A stretch of DNA of 38,968 bases, taken from positions 1-38,968 of the forward strand of contig JAGCPK010000053.1 of assembly GCA_017965725.1 (NCBI GenBank), in the 5' to 3' direction. A program made the translations under genes and the position numbers. This DNA is from Prevotella sp. GTDB lineage: Bacteria > Bacteroidota > Bacteroidia > Bacteroidales > Bacteroidaceae. Positions 23,998 to 32,655 of this stretch are shown in pieces (position 1 is the stretch's first letter; each line of letters begins with the position of its first letter). The notes below the pieces were generated by a model that saw only the letters and a list, made by a program, of their open reading frames with translations, made no database searches and had not been told where the DNA came from.

Positions 23998-24719
23998 ATG
24001 CTCACCTCATAGAGCAACCATATCGGCAGAGCCACGATGAAGAGCGTAAAGGCATCTGTCGTTGGCGTGATGATGGCCGACACCATCAGGATTGCCACGA
24101 TGGCGTGCTTGCGCCACGTCCTCATCATCGCTGCATTGATCAGGCCCATCTTGCCTAAGAGCCAACTGACGACGGGCAGTTCAAAAACAATGCCCATCAC
24201 AAGACTCATCATCAGCAGCGTATCCATATACGACTGCAACGTCAGCATGTTCGCCACATCCTCGCTAACCTGATACGTTCCCAGAAACTTCACCGTCAGT
24301 GGGAAGATAAGGAAGTAATTGAGCAGTGTACCCAGCATGAACATCAGGTAGCCGCTCCCCACGAGAGCCGTGGCATATTTCTTCTCATTGTCATAGAGCG
24401 CCGGCGAGACAAAACGGAAGAGCAGATAGATGATATAAGGTGAGGCCACCAGTACACCCGCATACATCGCTGTCCTCAGATGGATCATAAACTGTTCCGT
24501 CAGTCCCGTGTTCATCAAGTGAATCGAGAACGTTTCCACGCCCAAGAGTCTGAAAGTGATGAACTCACTCGTCCGGGGAGCCAGTACGATGGCAAACAAC
24601 TGTTCCTTCAGACAGAAGGCCACTGCCGCCGCCAACACCGAGATGACAAGGCTACGGATGATGACAGAACGGAGTTCGTCGAGGTGATCCCAGAACGTCA
24701 TGGGAGAAGGTTCACTCAT
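23973..24719 (-). CDS. tatC: Sec-independent protein translocase TatC
   Basis: 248 aa with six hydrophobic segments. The N-terminus [17 protein letters not shown] is the diagnostic TatC cytoplasmic motif, and [15 protein letters not shown] and [15 protein letters not shown] are further conserved parts. It binds twin-arginine signals in the inner membrane. It overlaps tatA by 8 bp and precedes the polyferredoxin and the Tat-signal reductase. Its last codons (ending VKSDK) lie in a period-7 repeat. Confidence 0.97.
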   Translation of the reverse strand: MSEPSPMTFWDHLDELRSVIIRSLVISVLAAAVAFCLKEQLFAIVLAPRTSEFITFRLLGVETFSIHLMNTGLTEQFMIHLRTAMYAGVLVASPYIIYLLFRFVSPALYDNEKKYATALVGSGYLMFMLGTLLNYFLIFPLTVKFLGTYQVSEDVANMLTLQSYMDTLLMMSLVMGIVFELPVVSWLLGKMGLINAAMMRTWRKHAIVAILMVSAIITPTTDAFTLFIVALPIWLLYEVSILIVKSDK

Positions 24720-24906
24720 CCTTCTTTTCTTCGTCCTTCGTGATATCTGTCACCTCGTTCATTCCATCCTTGAAACTCTTCACGCCCTTACCCAGGCCTT
24801 TCATCAACTCAGGAATCTTCTTGCCACCGAACAACAGGAGGACAATCAACGCAATAACTAGTATCTCCTGCATTCCAAGTCCAAACAACAACAATGATTC
24901 AAACAT
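24712..24906 (-). CDS. tatA: Sec-independent protein translocase TatA
   Basis: 64 aa, the typical TatA/TatE size. One N-terminal TM helix ([21 protein letters not shown]), then the [21 protein letters not shown] hinge and amphipathic helix, and an acidic/basic tail. Forms the protein-conducting assembly with TatC. First gene of the operon; overlaps tatC by 8 bp. Confidence 0.95.
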   Translation of the reverse strand: MFESLLLFGLGMQEILVIALIVLLLFGGKKIPELMKGLGKGVKSFKDGMNEVTDITKDEEKKDE

Positions 24907-24938
24907 ATTACTTTAGTTTTCAGTTTCTTCTTTCGCTG

Positions 24939-24970
24939 CAAAGATAAGCATTATTTGGCAAACCACCAAA
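24939..24970 (-). promoter_or_regulatory. Promoter of the tatA-tatC-polyferredoxin-reductase operon
   Basis: On the minus strand, TTTG at 24970-24967, a 20-bp spacer and TATCTTTG at 24946-24939, 32 bp before the tatA ATG. Best consensus promoter in the window. Confidence 0.75.
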
Positions 24971-24984
24971 TTTTTCGTCATTTT

Positions 24985-25695
24985 TTAGAACTCCACATAA
25001 GGCAACAGTCGGGCGATGACTTCTGGTGGAAAGTCTTTGGAGAGACGAAGGTCATTGAGACTCTTGAGGGGTCCATGCAGCCGACGGTAATCTGTGATGG
25101 CGCGAGCCTGATAGAAATTGATATAAGGGTGTTTTTTCAGGTCATTGAGCGAAAACGTGTTGACATTCATCTTATGCGGTTGGGCATTCTCAATGACCAG
25201 GTAGTCCTTGGCATCAAGAGGAAAATTCTCGATTTCATCGAGTTGATCGACACTGACATAGCCCCCCAGACGTTGTCCGTACTGCACCACCTTCCGTGCA
25301 AAATAGGAGCCGATGCCTGGTATAGTCTTCAGTTGGGTGGTGTCGGCGGTATTGAGGACGATATGTTCGCCCGCCTTGATTTTCGGCTGATAATGTGCCA
25401 CCACCGAGTCATGTTCAATGTCAGGGAGTGCCTTTCCCCGACTGAAGGCAGTATCGCGATAAACCACCTTGGTACGGACATAGACCGTCCTGTCACGATA
25501 GGACTGGCGACGGGCAGAGTCACGGTCGTTATGCTTTGCAGGGATACTGTCCACTGCCACCAACGTATTCGAGGTGTCATTCTCGTTTCCCGTCAGGAAG
25601 ATGACGACGAGGGCAATAGCAATCACGCAGAGCAAGGTAAGAATCACCTTACGATCCGATTTCCTCAAATAGAAGAACTCATTTAATATTATCAT
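24985..25695 (-). CDS. Helix-hairpin-helix (ComEA-like) membrane-anchored protein
   Basis: 236 aa. One TM helix at about 17-36, a polar linker, then two helix-hairpin-helix units: NTADTTQLKTIPGIGSYFARKVVQY and NVNTFSLNDLKKHPYINFYQARAI, each starting with the N-[AT] lead of ComEA-type DNA-binding repeats. Likely binds DNA outside the inner membrane; ComEA has this role in DNA uptake, but no competence genes are near and the function here is inference. The gene follows the NSS transporter by 48 bp with no clear promoter between. Confidence 0.8.
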   Translation of the reverse strand: MIILNEFFYLRKSDRKVILTLLCVIAIALVVIFLTGNENDTSNTLVAVDSIPAKHNDRDSARRQSYRDRTVYVRTKVVYRDTAFSRGKALPDIEHDSVVAHYQPKIKAGEHIVLNTADTTQLKTIPGIGSYFARKVVQYGQRLGGYVSVDQLDEIENFPLDAKDYLVIENAQPHKMNVNTFSLNDLKKHPYINFYQARAITDYRRLHGPLKSLNDLRLSKDFPPEVIARLLPYVEF

Positions 25696-25743
25696 AGTTT
25701 ATAAGGTAATAACAATTCTTTATTCTACATTTATTTTTATATT

Positions 25744-27102
25744 TTATATGAATCCAAACTGATGCATCAGGATTAGGAAGATACAGACGGGTACGATAAA
25801 ACGGACACAGACCATATAGATATTGAACAACGACTTTGCCCCATTCGCCTCCCTGTCCGTGAACTCCTCGCGTACCATTGCTTTCGAGGCAAACCAACCC
25901 ACAAGAATACTCGTCAGGAGGGCTCCTGCAGGCAACATGATCTGTGCTGTCAGGTAGTCACAGAAGTCCATGAGTGGTTTGCCGAACAGTTGGATGTCTG
26001 GTTTCCCCACCGACAGGGAGCAGAAGATGGCAATCACGCTGCATACCACCGTCAGGATCCAGGCCGCATACGACCGTTTCATCTTCAGTTCCTCATGGAA
26101 GAACGCCGTCCCAATCTCGTGCATCGAGATGGTAGAAGTGAGGGCGGCGAATACCAACAGGGCATAGAACATGATGGAGATGACGTAGCCCAAAACAGGC
26201 ATAAACGCAAATGCCTGTTGGAACACATTTGGCAAGGTGATGAAGATGAGCGATGGACCGCTGTCTGGCTGCACCCCCACAGAGAAGGCAGCAGGGAAGA
26301 TCATCAGGCCAGCCAACAAGGCGATGAAGAAATCTAATATGGCTATCTGAGTGGCTGACTGTAACAGACGGGTCTGTTTCGTGAAATAACTGGCGTAGGT
26401 GCAGAGACAGGCCGTGCCTAGACTCAGCGAGAAGAACGCCTGTCCCAAGGCCTCGAGGAACACGCTGTTGGTGACTTTCGTGAAGTCGGGTTTCAATAGG
26501 AACTCAATACCCTTCGAGGCATTTGGCAGCGTACAAGAGGCGATGACGATGACCAGTAACAATACGAAGAGCAGAGGCATCAGCAGTTTCGAGGCCCGTT
26601 CGATGCCATTCTGTACACCCCGTACGATGATGAAATGCGTGATCAGGATAAAGGCGATGCCTAAAACGGCTGGTTTGATCGGATCACCCGAGAACTCCTG
26701 GAAATATTGTTGTACATAAGCCGAATCACCCTTCAGTCCGCCAACAATGGACGTTCCCAGATATTGCAGACACCAACCCGCTACCACCGCATAGAATCCG
26801 AGAATGATAGTAGAGGTAATGATACCGAGGATGCCAACCAGTCCCCAGCCCTTCCCTTTGGTGAAACTGGCATAGGCACGGAAGGCATTCGCCTGGGAGT
26901 GACGTCCCACGATGAACTCGCTGACCATCCCGGGGATGCCCAGCATCAGGATGCACCCCAAATAGATGAGGATAAAGGCTGCACCACCGTTGTGTCCCGT
27001 CATATACGGGAAACGCCACACATTGCCCAGTCCTACAGCCGAGCCTGCCGTTGCCAGCACAATGCCGAGCCTGCTTCCAAAATTACCTCTCTCCGTCGCC
27101 AT
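25744..27102 (-). CDS. Sodium-dependent transporter, NSS/SNF family (downstream copy)
   Basis: 452 aa with 11-12 hydrophobic segments. The N-terminus has the NSS signature FGSRLGIVLATAGSAVGLGNVWRFPYMTG (sodium and substrate site in TM1), followed by GGAAFILIYL. LeuT-fold amino-acid or amine symporter of the inner membrane; the substrate cannot be told. It starts 1 bp after the stop of a clearly paralogous gene, so the two are a tandem duplication and probably co-translated. Confidence 0.93.
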   Translation of the reverse strand: MATERGNFGSRLGIVLATAGSAVGLGNVWRFPYMTGHNGGAAFILIYLGCILMLGIPGMVSEFIVGRHSQANAFRAYASFTKGKGWGLVGILGIITSTIILGFYAVVAGWCLQYLGTSIVGGLKGDSAYVQQYFQEFSGDPIKPAVLGIAFILITHFIIVRGVQNGIERASKLLMPLLFVLLLVIVIASCTLPNASKGIEFLLKPDFTKVTNSVFLEALGQAFFSLSLGTACLCTYASYFTKQTRLLQSATQIAILDFFIALLAGLMIFPAAFSVGVQPDSGPSLIFITLPNVFQQAFAFMPVLGYVISIMFYALLVFAALTSTISMHEIGTAFFHEELKMKRSYAAWILTVVCSVIAIFCSLSVGKPDIQLFGKPLMDFCDYLTAQIMLPAGALLTSILVGWFASKAMVREEFTDREANGAKSLFNIYMVCVRFIVPVCIFLILMHQFGFI

Positions 27103-27103
27103 C

Positions 27104-28468
27104 TTACAACAAACCTAACTGATGCAGGAAGATAAACAGGATACAGAGCGGGCAAACGTACTTCACCAAAAAGAGGTAGATATGGAAGAAACGCTTCACT
27201 CGCAGCGTACCGTAGTTCGTAAACTCGTCGTGTACCAACTTATGCGGCACAAACCAGCCAATCAGGATACACGTCAGGAACCCCGCGATAGGCAAGAATA
27301 TCTGTCCCGTCACGAAGTCGAAGAGGTCGAAGAGCGTCTTGCCCAAGAAATGCATGAACTGTCCCGAAGGTCCCAACGACAGAGAGCAGAAAGCGCCGAT
27401 GATACAACACGACACCGTGACGATGAGTGCCGCCGTCTTTCGCGTGATACGAAACTCCTCCTGAAAAAACGACGTGCTCACCTCATGGAGCGACATCAGA
27501 GAAGTCAGTGCTGCCAATGACAAGAGCAGATAGAATAGCAGTGAGATGACATATCCCACCATCGGCATACCACTGAAAGCCTGTTGGAACACGTTCGGCA
27601 GGGTGATGAAAATCAGTGATGGACCACTGTCGGGATTCACACCAACGGAGAAGGCCGCCGGGAAAATCATCAGACCCGCGAGAATCGCCACCAAAGAGTC
27701 GATGACACCTATCTGGACGGCAGAACTCGTCAGGTTTGTGGATTTCGAGAAATAACTGGCATAGGTACAGATGCATCCCATGGCGATACTCATCGAGTAG
27801 AACGACTGTCCGAGCGCCCCGAGGAACACATCACCGTTGATCATTTTCCAGTCAGGTTTGAATAAGAACTCAATGCCCTGAGAGGCACCAGGTAGCATAC
27901 ACGCCGCCCCGACGATGATCAGTAATAATATAAATAAGGTGGGCATCAGCAGTTTCGAAGCCCGTTCGATACCGTTGCGCACTCCATGCTCGATAATCAG
28001 ATAAGTGGCCAGGAGCATCAGGAGTGTCCAGAAGATAGGTTTCACGGGGTCTTCAGAGAACTGCACGAAATACTCTTTGAAGTAAGTCGGGTCACCGCTG
28101 TTCAAATGTCCGAGAATAGATGCCCAGATATACTGGAGACACCAACCTGACACCACGGCGTAATAGCCTGTAATAAGGAAGCCCGTAAGTACACTCATGT
28201 AGCCGATGAGGGAGAGCGGGTTTTTGCCACCCACCTTAAGATAGGCCCGTGCGGTGTTGGCTTGGGCATGGCGTCCGATGATAAACTCGCTGATCATACA
28301 GGGGATGCCCAGCAACAGCACGCACCCCACGTAGATCAGGATGAACACGGCCCCGCCGTTCTGGCCTGTCATATAGGGGAAGCGCCACACGTTACCTAGT
28401 CCCACTGCAGAACCGGCAGTAGCCAGTATGACACCAAGTCTGCTTCCGAAACTTGCTCTTTCCATCAT
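27104..28468 (-). CDS. Sodium-dependent transporter, NSS/SNF family (upstream copy)
   Basis: 454 aa (or 453 from the second ATG at 28465). Same TM1 signature (LATAGSAVGLGNVWRFPYMTG) and the same internal segments as the downstream copy, such as MIFPAAFSVGVNPDSGPSLIF against MIFPAAFSVGVQPDSGPSLIF. The two differ considerably elsewhere, so the duplication is not recent. It has its own -7 box at 28496-28489. Substrate unknown. Confidence 0.93.
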   Translation of the reverse strand: MMERASFGSRLGVILATAGSAVGLGNVWRFPYMTGQNGGAVFILIYVGCVLLLGIPCMISEFIIGRHAQANTARAYLKVGGKNPLSLIGYMSVLTGFLITGYYAVVSGWCLQYIWASILGHLNSGDPTYFKEYFVQFSEDPVKPIFWTLLMLLATYLIIEHGVRNGIERASKLLMPTLFILLLIIVGAACMLPGASQGIEFLFKPDWKMINGDVFLGALGQSFYSMSIAMGCICTYASYFSKSTNLTSSAVQIGVIDSLVAILAGLMIFPAAFSVGVNPDSGPSLIFITLPNVFQQAFSGMPMVGYVISLLFYLLLSLAALTSLMSLHEVSTSFFQEEFRITRKTAALIVTVSCCIIGAFCSLSLGPSGQFMHFLGKTLFDLFDFVTGQIFLPIAGFLTCILIGWFVPHKLVHDEFTNYGTLRVKRFFHIYLFLVKYVCPLCILFIFLHQLGLL

Positions 28469-28488
28469 GAAATGTCTATTTTCGGATG

Positions 28489-28496
28489 CAAAAATA
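28489..28496 (-). promoter_or_regulatory. -7 box TATTTTTG of the NSS pair
   Basis: Matches TAnnTTTG on the minus strand, about 20 bp before the ATG at 28468. No good -33 element. Confidence 0.5.
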
Positions 28497-28502
28497 CAAA
28501 TA

Positions 28503-28537
28503 ATTATGCATTATACATTATGAATTGTGAATTATTT
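28503..28537. repeat. Heptamer repeat between divergent promoters
   Basis: Five units, ATTATGC, ATTATAC, ATTATGA, ATTGTGA, ATTATTT, with exact 7-bp period between the NSS and VanZ-like promoters. Confidence 0.8.
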
Positions 28538-28539
28538 TG

Positions 28540-28547
28540 TACTTTTG
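28540..28547 (+). promoter_or_regulatory. -7 box TACTTTTG of the VanZ-like gene
   Basis: Matches TAnnTTTG, 20 bp before the ATG at 28568. Confidence 0.55.
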
Positions 28548-28567
28548 CGCCATAATTACAAGCAAAG

Positions 28568-28963
28568 ATGAGTATTATCCATCATATAGTCAAGAAATAT
28601 CCGTTTTCCGTCGTCTGTATCACCTTGATATGGATCCTGTCACTGACCCCTTTCTTCCCCGAGACACCCCTCGACAATGTGAAGTTTATCGACAAGTGGG
28701 TGCATATCGTGATGTACGGCGGTACCTTCACCGTCCTCTGGCTGGAATATTGTTTAAAGCACCGTAAGCCCGATTACAAGAAACTGTTCCTCTGGGCTTG
28801 GCTCGCCCCCATCCTGATGAGCGGCATTCTGGAACTGTTGCAGGAATATTGCACATTTGGTCGCCGAAGCGGTGACTGGCTTGACTTTGCCGCCAACGCC
28901 ACAGGTGTCACTGTTGCAGCCGTTATCGGGATGCTGATTCTGGTTCTTTTCCCCAGACGCTGA
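28568..28963 (+). CDS. VanZ-like family membrane protein
   Basis: 131 aa with four hydrophobic helices. The family marks are DKWVHIVMYGGTF (about 45-57), ILELLQEYCTFGRRSGDWLDFAANATG (about 88-114), that is, the E-x-x-Q and D-x-x-x-N pattern of VanZ proteins. VanZ itself gives low teicoplanin resistance, but most chromosomal relatives have no known role, and no van genes are present. The 3' end overlaps the convergent CYTH gene by 41 bp. Confidence 0.85.
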   Translation: MSIIHHIVKKYPFSVVCITLIWILSLTPFFPETPLDNVKFIDKWVHIVMYGGTFTVLWLEYCLKHRKPDYKKLFLWAWLAPILMSGILELLQEYCTFGRRSGDWLDFAANATGVTVAAVIGMLILVLFPRR

Positions 28964-29423
28964 AAGGATTCTTTCTCAGATGTGAATTATAATATCTTCG
29001 GTCACCTGTCACTTCTTGACCGATGAAATCGGGTTTTTCATAGGATTCGTCCTCTGAGCGGAGTTCCACTTCGGCTATTACCAACCCTTCGTTCTCACCA
29101 TAGAACTCATCCACTTCGAAGGTATGGTTGCCACTCTTCACGAGCCAACGGGTCTTGTCGATGATGCCAGGTTCACAGAGTCTCATCAACTGCTCCGCCT
29201 CTTCCTTCGTGATCTCCTTCTCGAACTCATAACGGCTCAGGCCACCATTCTCTGAGGGACCTTTAATTGTGAGATATCCGCATGTATCACGGAGTCGTAC
29301 CCTGACGGTACGTCCGTGACTGCTGCAGATATAACCTTGCATAATACGGCTGCTAGAAAAAGCCTGCCGTTTGTAGTCGTCACCGACGACGAGGAACTTG
29401 CGTTCTATCTCCAGTCCACTCAT
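28923..29423 (-). CDS. CYTH-domain protein (triphosphate tunnel metalloenzyme family)
   Basis: 166 aa from the ATG at 29423. The frame is open further upstream, but the family starts at MSGLEIERKFLV, which contains the ExExK motif. Further acidic/basic strands of the tunnel are VRVRLRD, LTIKGPS, YEFEKEI, FEVDEFYGENEGLVIAEVEL. Members hydrolyse inorganic triphosphate or act on nucleotides; the exact substrate is unknown. The start overlaps the stop of a 52-aa membrane-protein gene by one base (TAATG), indicating coupling. Its 3' end overlaps the VanZ-like gene in the opposite direction. Confidence 0.9.
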   Translation of the reverse strand: MSGLEIERKFLVVGDDYKRQAFSSSRIMQGYICSSHGRTVRVRLRDTCGYLTIKGPSENGGLSRYEFEKEITKEEAEQLMRLCEPGIIDKTRWLVKSGNHTFEVDEFYGENEGLVIAEVELRSEDESYEKPDFIGQEVTGDRRYYNSHLRKNPFSVWGKEPESASR

Positions 29424-29581
29424 TAAGAAACGATGAAGACGGAATAGACCACGAAGAGGATGGCCAACAAGACGAGTACAGCGAAAATCCACTTCACGAC
29501 ATTGTTACCACTATCCTTCTGTTTCTGTTGGAAGGCTACTTTCTTCCCTGTAGCCTTTGATGCTTTTGCAATCTGTGCCAT
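29423..29581 (-). CDS. Small single-pass membrane protein (52 aa)
   Basis: Frame from ATG at 29581 to TAA at 29425-29423. The N-terminal half is polar and basic (MAQIAKASKATGKKVAFQQK), followed by WIFAVLVLLAILFVVYSVFI, a clear TM helix, and ends VS. It lies 27 bp after prfB and its stop shares one base with the start of the CYTH gene, which supports real translation. The positive-inside rule places the N-terminus in the cytoplasm. I do not recognise the family. Confidence 0.7.
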   Translation of the reverse strand: MAQIAKASKATGKKVAFQQKQKDSGNNVVKWIFAVLVLLAILFVVYSVFIVS

Positions 29582-29608
29582 AATGCTTTGTTTTTATTTT
29601 ATTATTGA

Positions 29609-30733
29609 TTATTGTTCATCGTCGTTAACTGGGAATTCCATCAAATACGCCTTGATGAAGTCATCGATCTTTCCGTTCATGACGGCATCGACATCGGTAG
29701 TCTGGTAGTTGGTACGGTGGTCCTTCACGCGTCGGTCATCGAAGACATAGGAACGGATCTGACTGCCCCACTCTATCTTCTTCTTGCCAGCCTCAATCTT
29801 CGCCTGCGCCTCCAAGCGTTTCTTCATGGCGCGGTCGTAGAGTTGCGACTTCAACAGCGTCATGGCCCGCTCCTTGTTCTTGGGTTGGTCACGCGTCTCC
29901 GTGTTCTCGATGAGGATTTCCTCCTCCTCACCTGTATCAGGATCCGTGTACCAGTAGCGCAGACGTACACCCGATTCCACCTTGTTCACGTTCTGTCCAC
30001 CTGCACCGCTGCTGCGGAACGTGTCCCATGAGAGTTTGGCGGGATCGACATACACCTCGATGGTATCATCCACCAACGGTGATACAAACACCGAGGCGAA
30101 AGACGTCATACGCTTTCCTTGGGCATTGAAAGGCGACACACGCACCAGACGGTGCACACCATTCTCAGACTTCAGGTAGCCATAGGCATACTCCCCACCC
30201 TCTATCTGCATCGTCACACTCTTGATACCAGCATCGTCGCCTTCGAGCAGGTTGGAGATGGTTACCTTATGACCATGCGCCTCCGCCCAGCGTATATACA
30301 TGCGCATCAGCATCTGTGCCCAGTCCTGTGCCTCGGTGCCGCCAGCACCGGAGTTGATCTTCAGCACGGCATCCATGGGATCTTCCTTCTGACGCAGCAT
30401 ATTCATCAGTTCGAGGTCCTCGATGGCTTGGATGGCTTTGGCGTAGGTCTCATCCACCTCTTCCTCTGACACCATCTCATCCTTGTAGAAATCGAAGGCC
30501 AGTTGCAGTTCATCTGCCATAGTACGAACCTCCTGATAACCGTCGAGCCATTTCTTGATGCCCTTCACCTTCTTCATCTGTTCCTCGGCCCGTTTGCGGT
30601 CCTCCCAGAAGTCAGGTGCCTGAGTACGAAGATCCTCCTCCTCGTACTCCATCTTCTTTTTATCTATTTCGAGGTATCGGTGCAGTGCATCCGCCCTCTC
30701 CAACACATCCTTTAATTGGTCTTGGGTAATCAT
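29609..30733 (-). CDS. prfB: Peptide chain release factor 2
   Basis: 374 aa, continuous frame. Stop-codon recognition motif SPF (in RLVRVSPFNAQGKRMTSF) and the catalytic GGQ (SSGAGGQNVNKVES) are both present, identifying RF2, which ends translation at UGA and UAA. The usual programmed frameshift (CTT TGA C near codon 25) is absent: the codons there read CAC CGA TAC CTC GAA ATA GAT, in frame. It starts 3 bp after the acyl-CoA ligase stop. Confidence 0.97.
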   Translation of the reverse strand: MITQDQLKDVLERADALHRYLEIDKKKMEYEEEDLRTQAPDFWEDRKRAEEQMKKVKGIKKWLDGYQEVRTMADELQLAFDFYKDEMVSEEEVDETYAKAIQAIEDLELMNMLRQKEDPMDAVLKINSGAGGTEAQDWAQMLMRMYIRWAEAHGHKVTISNLLEGDDAGIKSVTMQIEGGEYAYGYLKSENGVHRLVRVSPFNAQGKRMTSFASVFVSPLVDDTIEVYVDPAKLSWDTFRSSGAGGQNVNKVESGVRLRYWYTDPDTGEEEEILIENTETRDQPKNKERAMTLLKSQLYDRAMKKRLEAQAKIEAGKKKIEWGSQIRSYVFDDRRVKDHRTNYQTTDVDAVMNGKIDDFIKAYLMEFPVNDDEQ

Positions 30734-30736
30734 AAT

Positions 30737-32545
30737 CTATTCAGCGTACATCGCATCTATTTCGCGCTTGTAATTCTCGTTGAGTACACGGCGCCTGATC
30801 TTCAGCGTATTTGTCAGTTCACCCTTCTCCATCGAGAAGTGATGCGGCAGCAAGGTGAAGCGCTTGATCTGTTCATAGTGCGCCAACTGCTGCTGCAAGG
30901 TGTCGATACGATCTTTCATCATCTCGTTGATCTTTGAATCAGCACAGAGTTGTTCACGGTTCTCAAACGGGATATGATGCTCACGGGCATATTCCTCCAA
31001 GAGCGGATAGACGGGGATGATAAGGGCCGACACGAACTTACGCTGGTCTGCGATGATGGCAATCTGGTCGATGTACTTATCGACGAGCAGTTTCGACTCA
31101 ATCATCTGCGGGGCGATATATTTGCCATTCGAGGTCTTATAGAGATCCTTGATACGCTCCTTCAGGAACAACTCGCCATCTTTCAGGTAGCCAGAGTCGC
31201 CTGTCTTGAAGTAACCATCCTCCGTAAACGACTCACGGGTCAGGTCGTCGCGGTTGTAGTACCCGATGGTGATTGTGGGACCTTTCAACAGCACCTCACC
31301 CTCATCGCTGATCTTGATGTCGATGCCTTCGATGGGGATACCTACACCACCCACGGTGAAAGGTTCGCCTAAGTGGTTGCATGATACCGTAGCCAGACTC
31401 TCCGTCAGACCGTAGCCCACCACCATATTGATACCGATGGCATGCACAAACTCCTCCACCTTTGGGTTCACTGTGGCACCAGCCGTGGGGAAGAAATGTG
31501 CATTCTCCAGTCCCAGTTCCTTGCGAACGAGAGAAAAGACTGTCTTGTTCAGCACCTCATACTCCAGATGCAGGGCCAATGGCGGACGTTTGCCCTTAGA
31601 GAGATAGTCGATGTTGTGTCTCTTGCCAACTTTCAGTGCATGTAGGAAGAGTTTGCGCTTCGGGACACTCGCCTTGTCAATCTGTTCCAATACACCCATA
31701 TAGACCTTCTCCCAGAAACGGGGTACCGATGACATACAGGTGGGATGCGTCTCCTTCATCGACTGCTGTACCTCCAGGGGATAGGTGTTCACAATCAGTT
31801 TGGCCCCTTCCGTAAGACAGAGGATCTTCCAACCCTTCTCAAAGATATGGGTGAAGGGCAGGAAGTTCAGCACTCGGTCATTCTCACCGACAGGTACACA
31901 TTTGTTGTTGGCTTCCATAGCGGCATGATACTGTCCGCAGGTTAGGATGACACCCTTCGAGTCGCCTGTCGTACCACTGGTATATAAGATGTTCGCGACG
32001 TCATCCATCGAAGCCTGCGCCTGCAGTGACTCCACCTCCGTCTGACGGGGCAGGTTCTCACCCAGTTTCAGGAAGTCGTCGAAGTACATCGCATTAGGAT
32101 CATGAGTAGAGATACGTACGTTCTTGTCGAAGATGATGATGCGCTCCAAGGTCTGGCACATCGACACCACCCGGCGGGCCTTGTCGTACTGTTCCTGTTC
32201 ACCGACGAAGAGGAAACGGATCTTCGCGTCGCTCACCATGAACTGTATCTGTTGCTCCGACGAGGTAGCATAGAAAGGGATGGTCACTGCACGGATACCC
32301 CACGCACCGAAGTCGCTGAACAGATACTGGATAGAGTTCTGCGAGAACACGCCCACATTCTCCTGCACTTTCACGCCGAGGTTGAGCAGTGCGTTCGACA
32401 CCTGCTTGACCGTCTGAGAGAACTGATTCCACGACAAGGTCTTCCATTCCGTTCCACCGAAGTCCTTATAGATAAGCACCTCGCGATCTCCGTATTTCTT
32501 GGCCTGGTCGTGTATCAATCGTGATAAATGGCTGTTTGTCTGCAT
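30737..32545 (-). CDS. Long-chain fatty acid-CoA ligase (AMP-forming)
   Basis: 602 aa. AMP-binding signature ILYTSGTTGDSKGVILT (about 185-201), then GYGLTESLATVSCN, the A8-type TGDSGYLKDGELFLKERIKDLYKTSNGKYIAPQ and the catalytic-Lys end LTNTLKIRRR. Activates fatty acids with ATP and CoA, probably at the membrane face. It has a consensus promoter at 32601-32571 and is followed by prfB after 3 bp, so prfB, the small membrane protein and the CYTH gene may share its transcript. Confidence 0.92.
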   Translation of the reverse strand: MQTNSHLSRLIHDQAKKYGDREVLIYKDFGGTEWKTLSWNQFSQTVKQVSNALLNLGVKVQENVGVFSQNSIQYLFSDFGAWGIRAVTIPFYATSSEQQIQFMVSDAKIRFLFVGEQEQYDKARRVVSMCQTLERIIIFDKNVRISTHDPNAMYFDDFLKLGENLPRQTEVESLQAQASMDDVANILYTSGTTGDSKGVILTCGQYHAAMEANNKCVPVGENDRVLNFLPFTHIFEKGWKILCLTEGAKLIVNTYPLEVQQSMKETHPTCMSSVPRFWEKVYMGVLEQIDKASVPKRKLFLHALKVGKRHNIDYLSKGKRPPLALHLEYEVLNKTVFSLVRKELGLENAHFFPTAGATVNPKVEEFVHAIGINMVVGYGLTESLATVSCNHLGEPFTVGGVGIPIEGIDIKISDEGEVLLKGPTITIGYYNRDDLTRESFTEDGYFKTGDSGYLKDGELFLKERIKDLYKTSNGKYIAPQMIESKLLVDKYIDQIAIIADQRKFVSALIIPVYPLLEEYAREHHIPFENREQLCADSKINEMMKDRIDTLQQQLAHYEQIKRFTLLPHHFSMEKGELTNTLKIRRRVLNENYKREIDAMYAE

Positions 32546-32570
32546 ACGTATCTATGTTTATATTTGGGTG

Positions 32571-32601
32571 CAAAAGTACAACATTTATCTGAGATTGCCA
32601 A
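32571..32601 (-). promoter_or_regulatory. Promoter of the acyl-CoA ligase-prfB operon
   Basis: On the minus strand, TTG at 32601-32599, a 20-bp spacer and TACTTTTG at 32578-32571, 25 bp before the ATG. Confidence 0.7.
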
Positions 32602-32620
32602 GCATTTCCCGCAACTTTTC

Positions 32621-32651
32621 TTGTTTATATCATTTTTAATGCGTACCTTTG
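32621..32651 (+). promoter_or_regulatory. Promoter of the GNAT-like gene, giving a leaderless mRNA
   Basis: TTG at 32621-32623, 20-bp spacer, TACCTTTG at 32644-32651. The GTG start codon is at 32656, only 4 bp after the -7 box, so the transcript would begin at or next to the start codon. Confidence 0.65.
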
Positions 32652-32655
32652 CAGC

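Noticed and set aside
28568-28963. Glycopeptide resistance gene
   Set aside because: VanZ-like proteins are common and no vanA/H/X/R/S genes are present.
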